This document shows, piece by piece, positions 35,898-44,750 of a stretch of DNA of 64,000 bases. Source of the stretch: Bacillota bacterium (GTDB lineage Bacteria > Bacillota > Clostridia > Acetivibrionales > JANLFN01). The notes under the pieces are model-generated. The model was not told the DNA's origin. It searched no databases and worked only from the letters and a program-made list of their open reading frames with translations. The DNA lies in assembly GCA_023397675.1 (NCBI GenBank), contig JAEWTV010000050.1, positions 18,618-82,617 of the forward strand. The letters are read 5' to 3'. Both the position numbers and the translations under genes were made by a program. Within the stretch, counting starts at the first letter, position 1. The number at the start of each line of letters is the position of its first letter.

Positions 35898-37091
35898 ATG
35901 AAAATATTAGTTATAAACGCAGGAAGTTCTTCACTTAAATTTCAACTTATTGATATGGATGGCGAAAAGCTGTTGGTAAAAGGCAATTGCGATAGAATAG
36001 GCCTTGATAATTCAGTATTGAAATATCAGAAAACTGGCTCTGATGAAATAGTATCCAATAAGGATATGGAAAATCATAAGGATGCGATCAAGGTAGTTAT
36101 TGAAGCATTGACAAACAGAGAAACTGGCGTTATTAAGGATATGTCAGAAATATCAGGCGTAGGACACAGAGTACTTCATGGAGCTGAAAAATTCCATGAT
36201 CCGGTTATTATAAATGATAAGGTTATGGAAACTGTAAGAGAATGTATACCGCTCGGACCTCTTCACAACCCTGCAAATATAATGGGTATTGAAGGCTGTC
36301 AGTCTGTAATGCCTGATACTCCAATGGTAGCAGTTTTTGATACGGGTTTCCATCAGACAATGCCTAAATATGCTTATTTTTATCCGCTGCCTTATGAAGT
36401 TTATAAGAAATACGGAATAAGAAAATACGGATTCCATGGAACTTCACATAAATATATAGGAAAAAGAACTGCCGAATTCCTTGGTAAACCTCAGAAGGGT
36501 TTGAAAATTATATCCTGCCATCTTGGTAATGGTGCAAGTATATGTGCTATCAAAGACGGAGAGTGTGTTGATACAAGTATGGGACTTACTCCTCTTGATG
36601 GACTTGAAATGGGAACAAGATGCGGAACTATTGATCCGGCTGTAGTAACCTTCTTGATGAAGAAAGAAGGCATGACTCCTGACCAAATGGACAACTACAT
36701 GAATAAACAGTCCGGTGTTCTTGGAGTATCAGGCGTAAGCAGTGATTTTAGAGATCTGACTGCAGCAGCTGCTGAAGGAAACGAAAGAGCACAGCTTGCT
36801 ATAGATATATTCTGCTACAGGGTAAAAACATTCATAGGTTCATATGCTGCTGCAATGGGCGGCGTTGATGCGGTTGTATTAACAGGAGGAATTGGTGAAA
36901 ATGTAACTTCTGTAAAACTTCAGTGCTTAAAAGGCCTTGAATTTATGGGTATTATCGTTGATGAAGAAAAGAACAAGGTAAGAGGACAGGAAATTGACAT
37001 CAGTGCACCAGGTGCAACTGTTAAAACTCTTGTAATACCTACCAATGAAGAGCTTGCAATTGCAAGGGATACATTGGAACTTATTAAATAA
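35898..37091 (+). CDS. ackA: Acetate kinase
   Basis: 397 residues from the ATG with GGGAG 8 nt upstream; an ATG at 35883 would add 5 residues inside that site. Signatures are ILVINAGSSSLKFQL at the start, the HRVLHGAEKF segment, VFDTGFHQTMP (about 145), HLGNGASICAIKDG (about 208) and VVLTGGIGENV (about 321). It forms acetate and ATP from acetyl phosphate, the main energy-yielding step of clostridial fermentation. It is the last gene of the operon and is followed by a terminator. Confidence 0.97.
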   Translation: MKILVINAGSSSLKFQLIDMDGEKLLVKGNCDRIGLDNSVLKYQKTGSDEIVSNKDMENHKDAIKVVIEALTNRETGVIKDMSEISGVGHRVLHGAEKFHDPVIINDKVMETVRECIPLGPLHNPANIMGIEGCQSVMPDTPMVAVFDTGFHQTMPKYAYFYPLPYEVYKKYGIRKYGFHGTSHKYIGKRTAEFLGKPQKGLKIISCHLGNGASICAIKDGECVDTSMGLTPLDGLEMGTRCGTIDPAVVTFLMKKEGMTPDQMDNYMNKQSGVLGVSGVSSDFRDLTAAAAEGNERAQLAIDIFCYRVKTFIGSYAAAMGGVDAVVLTGGIGENVTSVKLQCLKGLEFMGIIVDEEKNKVRGQEIDISAPGATVKTLVIPTNEELAIARDTLELIK

Positions 37092-37127
37092 TTAGAGGTT
37101 TTATAAAATATAAAGCATTAAGTATAA

Positions 37128-37170
37128 AAGGCGATTTGTTAGGTTTATCCTGGCAGATTGCTTTTTTTAT
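37128..37170 (+). terminator. Terminator after ackA
   Basis: Stem GCGATTTG/CAGATTGC (with G-U pairs) around a 16-nt loop, followed by a run of T. Confidence 0.75.
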
Positions 37171-37252
37171 TAAGTTTCTTCCTTTATAAAATCTTTATAA
37201 ATTGAATTTACAATTAACTTAAAATAATATTACAGTATTTCGGGAGTGGCTT

Positions 37253-38515
37253 ATGAAACGATTCTTTGCTGAAAATTTGAGCAGACTAAAATTATACGCA
37301 TTAAGAATATTTATAGCATCAATTGCTTATACGATTCTATTTTTAGTTTTTGGTTTTAAAGGACATTTGAAGGACCCCGTTTCATTTTTAATAATGATGG
37401 TTCCCAACCTTTATATAGGTTTAATGGGATGGAAGTATATTGGAGCCAGATTTGCTATAAACAAGAAAGCTTACTGGTCTGTTTATTGGTTTATTACACT
37501 TTCCTTTATACCTGGGTGCATTATTGAAAAGATATTCGGCAGGAATATTGTAAGTGATTCTTTAATACTGCTTGATTCCTACTGGTTTACTACAAGGGAT
37601 TATTTAATACCGGTTATAATAATAATGCTTCTTATAAAACTTATTAATAAGAAAATTGGTGCTAAACCCAAGCTGTTTTCAACAACTGCGAAATACTCTC
37701 ATATAATAGGTATCATTTTTATAATATTGATAATTGCTTATTTTTCTTATGGTACATGGAATGCTTTTAGGACTGTTGAAACCTCTTACACGATTGATAT
37801 AAACAAGAAGGTTTACGGAACTGATGGGATTAATGCTGTAATGGTTTCAGACTTGCACCTGGGAAGAGTATTTGGCAACGAAGATCTAAAGCGCCTTGTT
37901 AACGCTATAAACAAGAGCAAGCCGGATATTGTTTTTTTGGCAGGAGATATAATTGATGACGAGAATAAGCCTTTCGCAGATGAACATATGGCTGAAACCT
38001 TGCACCAAATTGAATCAAAATATGGTACCTATGCAGTGTTGGGCAATCATGACAATGCTGCCGGAAACAGGGAGCAAAACCTAGAATACTTAAGCGAAGC
38101 GGGTATCAAGGTTTTAGTAAATGAATACGTTTGTGTAGCGGATAGCTTTTATGTGGCGGGAAGAAGCGACAGGGGAGAAATGGGAGAACAGGCATCCGGA
38201 AGAATCCCTTTATCGCTGCTTTTGAAAGATGTTGATAAAAAACTTCCTGTTATATTGTTGGACCATCAGCCCGCTGATTTTAAGGAAGCACAGCAAAACG
38301 GGGCAGATATACAATTATCGGGGCATACGCATGCAGGTCAGGAGATTTTTAAAATGCCTCTTGCTTCATTGTATTATGATTTCTTATATGGAGAGTACCG
38401 GAAGGATAATTTTCATGCATTAGTTTCTTCTGGGTTTGGGGCTTGGGGTTCCCCCATAAGAACCGGCTCACACTCTGAATTTGTTAATATTAAAATTAAA
38501 TTCAATTGTAAATAA
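37253..38515 (+). CDS. Membrane metallophosphoesterase, YkuE/YaeI-like
   Basis: 420 residues. About four to five membrane helices occupy residues 10-175. The phosphoesterase domain follows with MVSDLHLGRVFG (about 198), FLAGDIIDDE (about 226), VLGNHDN (about 263), LLDHQPADF and LSGHTHAGQ (about 360), all with intact metal ligands. Relatives act on lipid-linked phosphoesters at the membrane surface. The TTATGA start follows GGGAG. It stands alone before a two-component operon. Confidence 0.88.
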   Translation: MKRFFAENLSRLKLYALRIFIASIAYTILFLVFGFKGHLKDPVSFLIMMVPNLYIGLMGWKYIGARFAINKKAYWSVYWFITLSFIPGCIIEKIFGRNIVSDSLILLDSYWFTTRDYLIPVIIIMLLIKLINKKIGAKPKLFSTTAKYSHIIGIIFIILIIAYFSYGTWNAFRTVETSYTIDINKKVYGTDGINAVMVSDLHLGRVFGNEDLKRLVNAINKSKPDIVFLAGDIIDDENKPFADEHMAETLHQIESKYGTYAVLGNHDNAAGNREQNLEYLSEAGIKVLVNEYVCVADSFYVAGRSDRGEMGEQASGRIPLSLLLKDVDKKLPVILLDHQPADFKEAQQNGADIQLSGHTHAGQEIFKMPLASLYYDFLYGEYRKDNFHALVSSGFGAWGSPIRTGSHSEFVNIKIKFNCK

Positions 38516-38583
38516 AGCATTCGCATTATATTATTTATATAAGGCATATTACTTATCCTTATAATTACAAGGGGTATAAAAAA

Positions 38584-39273
38584 ATGTATGAAAAAATTCT
38601 TATAGCTGATGATGAAGAAGGTATTGTGTCCTTTGTTAAAGACTCTCTTGAAAAGGAAGGATATCAAGTACTTACAGCTTCGGATGGGGAAAGTGCAGTG
38701 GAACTTGCCAAGCAAAATCCAAGCCTTATAATTTTGGACATAATGATGCCCGGGAAAGACGGGTATGAGGTATGTCAAGCTATAAGAGACAAGGTTATCT
38801 GCCCAATAATATTTCTTAGTGCCCTTCAGAGTGAAACAGATAAAATAAAAGGGCTTGCCCTTGGAGGGGATGACTATTTAACAAAACCCTTCAGTATAAG
38901 AGAGCTTAAAATGCGTATAGGAGCTCATCTTAGACGCGAAAAAAGATCTGTTAGCCTAAATAACCGGGTTTATTTGAATTTTGGCAATATATCAATTGAT
39001 TTGAAAGGACATGAGATCTTTTATAAAGACAGGCTGATAGCGTTTACAAAAATTGAGTTTAGTATTATAGAATTCCTTTCACTTCATCCCGGTATGGTGT
39101 TTTCCAAAGAGCAGATATACGAAAGGGTATGGGGGTACGATGCTGAAGGGGACTCGGCAGGAGTGGCTGAGCATATAAAAAAGATACGTTTCAAGCTCAA
39201 AGAGGTTGATAAAGATGTGGAATACATTTCAACAATATGGGGAGTGGGTTATAAATGGGAAAGGATAAAATAG
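38584..39273 (+). CDS. OmpR/PhoB-family response regulator
   Basis: 229 residues. The receiver domain (1-120) has the acidic pair DDEEG, the phospho-acceptor Asp in IILDIMMPGKDG (about residue 54), the Thr/Ser in FLSA and the Lys in YLTKPFS. A winged-helix DNA-binding domain (about 130-229) ends with VWGYDAEGDSAGVAEHIKKIRFKL and IWGVGYKW. It overlaps the start of the partner kinase gene by 19 bp, so the two are coupled. Its regulon is unknown; the upstream phosphoesterase is a possible target. Confidence 0.94.
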   Translation: MYEKILIADDEEGIVSFVKDSLEKEGYQVLTASDGESAVELAKQNPSLIILDIMMPGKDGYEVCQAIRDKVICPIIFLSALQSETDKIKGLALGGDDYLTKPFSIRELKMRIGAHLRREKRSVSLNNRVYLNFGNISIDLKGHEIFYKDRLIAFTKIEFSIIEFLSLHPGMVFSKEQIYERVWGYDAEGDSAGVAEHIKKIRFKLKEVDKDVEYISTIWGVGYKWERIK

Positions 39274-40670
39274 AAAAGAGAGTTTCTATTCAAAAACAAT
39301 TCGTAACTTCATTCTCAATGGTTATAGTTTTAAGCCTTATAACATCACTTGCACTTATAGTGGTTTTTTATGGGGTTTATCATCATGCTGTAGAACAGGA
39401 AAATGTGAAAACAAATGATACTGATATTTTAGAAATAATGAAATATTCGCAGATAAGCGGCAATGATTCAGTAAATTTACTGAAAGAAAAGCTGGACAGA
39501 CTTGTTTCAAAAGGTAATATGGAATATTACATAAAAGATAATTATAATAAGATTATTTACAGCTCTGAAAAATCTCAAAGCGAAACTGTTAAAAAATTAT
39601 TACTTGATACAATGAAGGGTTCACGAAATTCTACAACTATGAATATTCCTTTGCTTAATAAAATCACTGGAAAAGTAGAACTAACTCTTGTGCTTATTAA
39701 ATATGATGAAGCAAGGTTTTTTCTTTTGTCATTGGTAGATCTGGCGATACCTTTCATATGTTTTGTCGTTTATACTTTACTTTTTGCAAAAAGAATTAGC
39801 CGTAGAATCAGAACTCCAATAACTCATTTGATGAATGGGGTAGAGAAAATTAAAAACAGGGATTTGGATTTTTCTATTGAGAATAGTGAGAATAGTGAAA
39901 TCGGTGACCTGATATCAGCCTTTGAGGAAATGAGGAGTCAGCTTAAGGACTCCCTGATAAGGGAATGGGAGCTTGAACAGGAAAGAAGGGATATGGTTTG
40001 CGCTATAACCCATGATATGAAGACTCCTTTGGCAATAATACAGGGACATGTTGAAGGTTTGCAGGACGGATTAAAAAATGATGCTGATAAACTTGATTCA
40101 TATTTGAACATTATTGAACAAAATGTTCATAGGTCTAAAAAGCTTATTGATGAAATGAATGAACTGGTTGAAGTAGATAGTGTGGATTTTGCGCTTGATT
40201 TGTATAGAGTTGATTTAAAAACTTTTATTGACTATACTGCGCTTGAGTTAAAGGTGTTGGCGGATAAGAAGAATATTTCAATAGAAATTGAAACATCGGA
40301 CGACAGGAAACATCGTGCTGAAGTGCCTATTGATGGCCCCAGACTGGGTCGGGTCATAAATAATCTTATAGGAAACAGCCTTAGGTTCATTGCTGAAAAT
40401 GGAATTATAAAAATTTACACTGAAATTGAAGAAAATAAAACAATAATTAAGATTTGTGACACGGGACCTGGGTTTGCAGAAAAGGATTTGAAAAAACTCT
40501 TTAAAAAATTCTATAAGGGCGATGAATCACGTTCCATGGAGAAAGGTCACTCAGGACTTGGAATGTATATTGCAAAAAAGATAGTAGAAAAGCATGGAGG
40601 AGAAATCAAGGCGTACAATCTTCACAAAGGTGGCGCATGTGTAGAGTTTTATATAACGTATCAGCCCTAA
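39255..40670 (+). CDS. Sensor histidine kinase, partner of the OmpR-type regulator
   Basis: 471 residues. Two membrane helices (about 19-40 and 155-178) flank an extracytoplasmic sensor of about 115 residues. A HAMP linker follows, then the H-box CAITHDMKTPLAIIQGHVEGL (phospho-His near residue 254) and the catalytic domain with N-box INNLIGNSLRFI, G1 CDTGPGF, F-box LFKKFYKGDESR and G2 GHSGLGMYIAKKIV. The gene ends with a hairpin terminator. The sensed signal is not deducible. Confidence 0.94.
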   Translation: MGKDKIEKRVSIQKQFVTSFSMVIVLSLITSLALIVVFYGVYHHAVEQENVKTNDTDILEIMKYSQISGNDSVNLLKEKLDRLVSKGNMEYYIKDNYNKIIYSSEKSQSETVKKLLLDTMKGSRNSTTMNIPLLNKITGKVELTLVLIKYDEARFFLLSLVDLAIPFICFVVYTLLFAKRISRRIRTPITHLMNGVEKIKNRDLDFSIENSENSEIGDLISAFEEMRSQLKDSLIREWELEQERRDMVCAITHDMKTPLAIIQGHVEGLQDGLKNDADKLDSYLNIIEQNVHRSKKLIDEMNELVEVDSVDFALDLYRVDLKTFIDYTALELKVLADKKNISIEIETSDDRKHRAEVPIDGPRLGRVINNLIGNSLRFIAENGIIKIYTEIEENKTIIKICDTGPGFAEKDLKKLFKKFYKGDESRSMEKGHSGLGMYIAKKIVEKHGGEIKAYNLHKGGACVEFYITYQP

Positions 40671-40686
40671 GCAAACTTAACTTTGT

Positions 40687-40725
40687 AAAGCCGACTGAAA
40701 ACAGTTGGCTTTTACTATGTTTTTC
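40687..40725 (+). terminator. Rho-independent terminator
   Basis: Stem AAGCCGACT/AGTTGGCTT with a 5-nt loop and a T-rich tail, 17 bp after the kinase stop. Confidence 0.7.
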
Positions 40726-40751
40726 TGATAGAATTTTATAGGGTGATAGGA

Positions 40752-41960
40752 TTGAGGAAGAGTTTTGGTCTGTTGTTTACAATATTCAGAGCATTCACCT
40801 TGCTTGTGACATTCGTACTTGCCGTAATACTTGAGCATCCAGGCAGTGAAAGGCTAACCTACATGGTTTTGATTTTTGCAGCCTTTTTTTCTTGGCTTCA
40901 CATAAGAGAACTGGTTGTTGTTAAGAAATATCCCAAATACCTTGTTTATACATTTATTCTTGATATCATCCTCCTACTGCTTCTTGATGACAGTTCCAAG
41001 TTCGTTGTAAATTACTACTTTAATATATATTACTTTTTCGTGCTTATATCGGCAGGCTTTGTATTACAAAAGAAGCAAAGGCTCATTACAAGTTTTCTTG
41101 TAATATGCGCAGCTTTTGTTAAATACTACAGGCTTATCCAAACAGCATTTTCAGATACGAAGCCGCTTTATAATATGAACCTGCCTTTTGTTTTTTCATA
41201 TTTGATATTTACACTGGCTGTGTTTGTTACTATAGCCGTGTTTTTCAACTATTCAAGAGTGCTTTCTGAAGAAAAATCCAAACTGGATAAGCTTAATAGC
41301 AAACTAAAACATGCAAATGAACTGCTTGAGCAAAAAAATGAGCTCATAAAGGAACTGACCATTTTCGAGGAAAGAAACAGGATTGCCCGTGAGATACATG
41401 ACAGTGTAGGGCATAATCTTACTGGGCTTATTATGAATCTGGATTTTTGTGAAAAACTGGTCCAACAAGATCCTGAAAAGTCGGCTGAACAGATTACTTC
41501 ATGTAAAAATATTGCTAAGGAATGTCTTACCGAAATAAGAAAATCGGTACAAGCATTAAAACCTCAGGCAGTTGAAATGCTTCCACTGATAAAATCCATT
41601 GAAGATCTTGTCAAAGGTGCCAGACAAAGACTGAATCTTGACGTAAATATAGAGGTGTCAGGCAGTATTTATAAAACAAAGCCTGAGTTTAATCTTGTCA
41701 TATACAGGACAGTGCAGGAGGCGCTTACCAATTGTGTAAGGCATGGGGCAGCTACAAAGGTTAACATTTCCATAGGCTTTGGAGAAGAAAAGTTTACCCT
41801 GTTTATTAAGGATAACGGTACAGGGACAATTAAGTTAAAGCCTGGAAATGGGTTAAAGGGAATGACTGAAAGAATAAAGGAATTTGAAGGCAGCATTGGT
41901 TTTTATGCCAGTGACGGTTTTATGATAAATATTTCTGTTCCATACGATAAGGTTATTTAG
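40752..41960 (+). CDS. NarL-type sensor histidine kinase (HisKA_3)
   Basis: 402 residues from the TTG 5 nt after AGGGTGA; GTG 40743 is possible but lies inside that site. Five to six membrane helices fill residues 5-175, with no large extracytoplasmic loop, like intramembrane-sensing kinases of the DesK/LiaS kind. A coiled-coil segment (about 180-215) leads to the HisKA_3 motif EERNRIAREIHDSVGHNLTG (phospho-His near 225). The ATP-binding domain has VIYRTVQEALTNCVRHG and DNGTG. It pairs with the next gene, and its likely output is the lipoprotein/ABC operon downstream. Confidence 0.92.
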   Translation: MRKSFGLLFTIFRAFTLLVTFVLAVILEHPGSERLTYMVLIFAAFFSWLHIRELVVVKKYPKYLVYTFILDIILLLLLDDSSKFVVNYYFNIYYFFVLISAGFVLQKKQRLITSFLVICAAFVKYYRLIQTAFSDTKPLYNMNLPFVFSYLIFTLAVFVTIAVFFNYSRVLSEEKSKLDKLNSKLKHANELLEQKNELIKELTIFEERNRIAREIHDSVGHNLTGLIMNLDFCEKLVQQDPEKSAEQITSCKNIAKECLTEIRKSVQALKPQAVEMLPLIKSIEDLVKGARQRLNLDVNIEVSGSIYKTKPEFNLVIYRTVQEALTNCVRHGAATKVNISIGFGEEKFTLFIKDNGTGTIKLKPGNGLKGMTERIKEFEGSIGFYASDGFMINISVPYDKVI

Positions 41961-41976
41961 AAAAGGAGAGATTGTA

Positions 41977-42615
41977 TTGGACAAAATCAGAATAATGATT
42001 GCAGATGATCAGCCAATAATACGGGATGGCTTAAAGATGATTCTTTCCTTATGCAATGATATGGAGGTTGTTGCAACAGCCCAGGATGGTGAAGAAGCAC
42101 TGGATGTTTGCGATTCTTCAGATAATGTTGATGTTATACTGATGGACATAAGAATGCCTAAAATGGATGGTGTTACAGCTACAAAACTGATTAAGGAGAA
42201 GCATCCTCGGATAAAAATAATCATACTTACTACCTTTAATGATGATGAATTTATCTTTGAGGCATTGAAAAATGGTGCAAGCAGTTATCTCCTAAAGGAT
42301 ATGGCTTCTGAAGAAATTTTAAATACAATTAAGGTTATTTACAATGGAGGAACGGTATTTCACGGCAATATAGCTACAAGGCTGGCAAATGCTTTTAAAG
42401 GTGCGGATGACAAAAATAACGGAGCACAGCAGCTGACACAAAGAGAAATAGAAATTTCCAGGCTGATTGCTCAAGGACTTTCAAACAAAGAGATTGCATC
42501 AAGTATTTACATAACCGAGGGTACGGTAAAAAACCATATTACAAACATACTATCCAAGCTAAGTCTCAATCATAGAACTCAGATAGCACTTTATGTTGTT
42601 GAAAATAAACTATAG
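41977..42615 (+). CDS. NarL/FixJ-family response regulator
   Basis: 212 residues, start TTG with AAGGAGAG 6-8 nt upstream. Receiver domain: IMIADDQPIIRDG, phospho-acceptor Asp in VILMDIRMPKMDG (about residue 56), ILTTF and YLLKDMA. The LuxR-type helix-turn-helix is at the C-terminus: LTQREIEISRLIAQGLSNKEIASSIYI followed by EGTVKNHITNILSKL. It is 16 bp after its kinase. A perfect 12-bp inverted repeat directly downstream, before the lipoprotein-ABC genes, is a plausible binding site. Confidence 0.94.
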   Translation: MDKIRIMIADDQPIIRDGLKMILSLCNDMEVVATAQDGEEALDVCDSSDNVDVILMDIRMPKMDGVTATKLIKEKHPRIKIIILTTFNDDEFIFEALKNGASSYLLKDMASEEILNTIKVIYNGGTVFHGNIATRLANAFKGADDKNNGAQQLTQREIEISRLIAQGLSNKEIASSIYITEGTVKNHITNILSKLSLNHRTQIALYVVENKL

Positions 42616-42625
42616 GAAAACTATA

Positions 42626-42651
42626 TTATGTATGACTAAAGTCATACATAA
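42626..42651. promoter_or_regulatory. Perfect 26-bp palindrome, likely response-regulator operator
   Basis: Arms TTATGTATGACT and AGTCATACATAA (12 bp each) are separated by AA. It lies 10 bp after the response regulator and 115 bp before the lipoprotein gene. There is no T-run of terminator length, and the dyad form suits a NarL-family dimer. Confidence 0.6.
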
Positions 42652-42765
42652 TTCATTACTTTTTCCAGATGCTTATAAAGCAGCTTTCACCTATAATTAG
42701 GATAATAGCTTGAAATGCCGTATTGGATTACAAGCTGCATTAAAACAAAACGAAAGGTGATTGAT

Positions 42766-43779
42766 ATGATAAAAAAAATATTATTAGCAATTACAACATT
42801 GATATTTATGTTTACTGCTGTTTCATGCAGTATTGGTGAAGGAACAACCAAGAAGTACCTTGATGCAATGCAGAAAACTGATAGAGCTGATTCCTACAGA
42901 CAAAATTCCAAGATTACATTGAATCTCGACCTGTCAAAGGCTTCAGAAAAGACTAAAAAGGATTTGGAAAAATATAAGGATATAACTGTTAATAATGATG
43001 AAAGTGTTGATAATAAAAATAAAATAAGCATGTCAGACCAATATGTAAAAGCAGGGGACCTGAGCCTTAGCATCAGACAGTATATTAGTGGAAATAACAT
43101 TTATATAAAGTTCCCTGATGGTAGTGACAAATATGTAAAGATTGATCTTCAGGATAAAATGAATGAAAATGCTGTTAAAGAAAAGGCATCGAGTGAATTT
43201 TACCAGAAAACCTATAAAATATGGGAAGACTTTGCAAGAAATGAGCTTATAACCGACGAGGGAGAAGCCATTGAAAATACTGCAGATGGTGATATAAAGG
43301 TTACACTTCTTACAATAAAACTTACTGATGATAAGGCAAAGGGTGTTTTAGCAAAAATAGCTGATGTACTGTCAAAAGATGAAGCAATGAAAAAGTCAAT
43401 TATGGACAACCAGAAAATGTATAACAAAAACAGCCAGAAGGCAGCTGAAACAAGCAAGAAGTTTGAGGAGATTTTAAACAACCTTCCGCAGTATTTTGAA
43501 AAGAATAAGGATAAGGTAGCTGTTGAAAACCTTAAACTTACAGCAAAGATAGACCGTGATTCATATATTATAAGCCAGACCATTTCTGGAACTATCATAT
43601 TAAAAACCGATGGCGAGATTAAAATCGATTTTGAGATGAATAGCGTAAAATCAGATATAAATACAGGAAAAATCAAGATTAAAATTCCTGACTCGGTAAT
43701 AACCGGTGCAGTAAAGCTTGATGAATCAAAATTTAGTAATCCTGAAGATATGAAAAAAATATTTGATAATAATAAATGA
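42766..43779 (+). CDS. Lipoprotein of unknown function (DUF6612-like)
   Basis: 337 residues from the ATG preceded by AAAGGTGAT; a longer frame to 42715 has no site. The lipobox is AVSC with Cys near residue 20. The mature part is rich in Lys, Asp and Ser and folds like lipid-exposed beta-rich lipoproteins: NLDLSKASEKTKKDLE, KAGDLSLSIRQYISGNNIYIKFPDGSDKYVKIDL. It resembles LppX/DUF6612-type proteins but I cannot assign it. It precedes an ABC-2 exporter after 22 bp, so it may bind the exported molecule or sense its presence. Confidence 0.8.
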   Translation: MIKKILLAITTLIFMFTAVSCSIGEGTTKKYLDAMQKTDRADSYRQNSKITLNLDLSKASEKTKKDLEKYKDITVNNDESVDNKNKISMSDQYVKAGDLSLSIRQYISGNNIYIKFPDGSDKYVKIDLQDKMNENAVKEKASSEFYQKTYKIWEDFARNELITDEGEAIENTADGDIKVTLLTIKLTDDKAKGVLAKIADVLSKDEAMKKSIMDNQKMYNKNSQKAAETSKKFEEILNNLPQYFEKNKDKVAVENLKLTAKIDRDSYIISQTISGTIILKTDGEIKIDFEMNSVKSDINTGKIKIKIPDSVITGAVKLDESKFSNPEDMKKIFDNNK

Positions 43780-43801
43780 TATTCGATGGGGGAAATGAAA
43801 G

Positions 43802-44737
43802 ATGAGTTATATCGAAGTAGACAGACTTACTAAGAGCTATGGCGGATTGAAAGCAGTGGACGAAGTAAGCTTCAGTGTAGATAAGGGAGAAGTTTTTGGA
43901 CTACTTGGACCAAACGGAGCAGGTAAATCAACGCTTATTTCAATGATCACTACCCTCCTTAAACCTGACAGCGGCAGCATAGTTGTGAATGGTCACAAGC
44001 TGAACGGTGAAAACTCCGAAATTCGGAAAATACTCGGACTTGTACCGCAGGAAATAGCCTTATATCCTACGCTGACAGCAAGAGAAAATCTTAACTTTTG
44101 GGGAAGAATGTATGGCCTCAAAGGTTCCCTCTTAAAAGAAAGAGTTGATGAAGCTCTTGAAATTGCAGGGCTAAAGGAACGTGAAAAGGATAGGGTTGAT
44201 TCATATTCCGGTGGTATGAAAAGGAGAATAAATATTGCAGCTGCACTTCTCCACAAGCCTGGAGTTTTGATAATGGATGAACCGACTGTAGGAATTGATC
44301 CACAGTCAAGAAATCATATACTTGAAACAGTATTAAAACTTAACAGCGAAGGAATGACTGTTATTTATACCAGCCACTACATGGAAGAAGTTGAATTCCT
44401 CTGTACCAGAGTTGCAATTGTAGATCATGGCAAGATTATTGCTTCAGGTACAAAGGAAGAGTTAAGAAAGCTTGTAGGTGATAATGACATTCTCAACATT
44501 GAACAGACGGGAATTAATGATAAGACAGTCGAAATGATTAAAAAGCTTGATAGTTTAAAAGGCATATCAATAGAGGAAAATAAACTTAAAATTATTACCT
44601 CAGATGCTAATACTATGCTTGCAAAAGTAATTTCTATTCTTGACTCACAAAAATGTAAAATTCAATCTATAAATCTGGAACAGTCGAACCTTGAAAGTGT
44701 ATTCCTGCACCTTACCGGCAGGGCGTTGAGAGATTAG
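43802..44737 (+). CDS. ABC exporter ATP-binding protein
   Basis: 311 residues. Walker A GPNGAGKST (36-44), Q-loop VPQE, signature SYSGGMKRR (about 138), Walker B VLIMDEPT (about 157) and switch His in YTSHYMEE are all present. The C-terminal 90 residues are the extra domain typical of NatA/DrrA-like exporters (LESVFLHLTGRALRD). It pairs with the two ABC-2 permeases that follow. GGGGGAAATG lies before the ATG. The cargo may be a peptide antibiotic, lipid or ion; the neighbouring intramembrane-sensing kinase makes a cell-envelope role likely. Confidence 0.95.
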   Translation: MSYIEVDRLTKSYGGLKAVDEVSFSVDKGEVFGLLGPNGAGKSTLISMITTLLKPDSGSIVVNGHKLNGENSEIRKILGLVPQEIALYPTLTARENLNFWGRMYGLKGSLLKERVDEALEIAGLKEREKDRVDSYSGGMKRRINIAAALLHKPGVLIMDEPTVGIDPQSRNHILETVLKLNSEGMTVIYTSHYMEEVEFLCTRVAIVDHGKIIASGTKEELRKLVGDNDILNIEQTGINDKTVEMIKKLDSLKGISIEENKLKIITSDANTMLAKVISILDSQKCKIQSINLEQSNLESVFLHLTGRALRD

Positions 44738-44750
44738 GGGGAGGTCTAAG

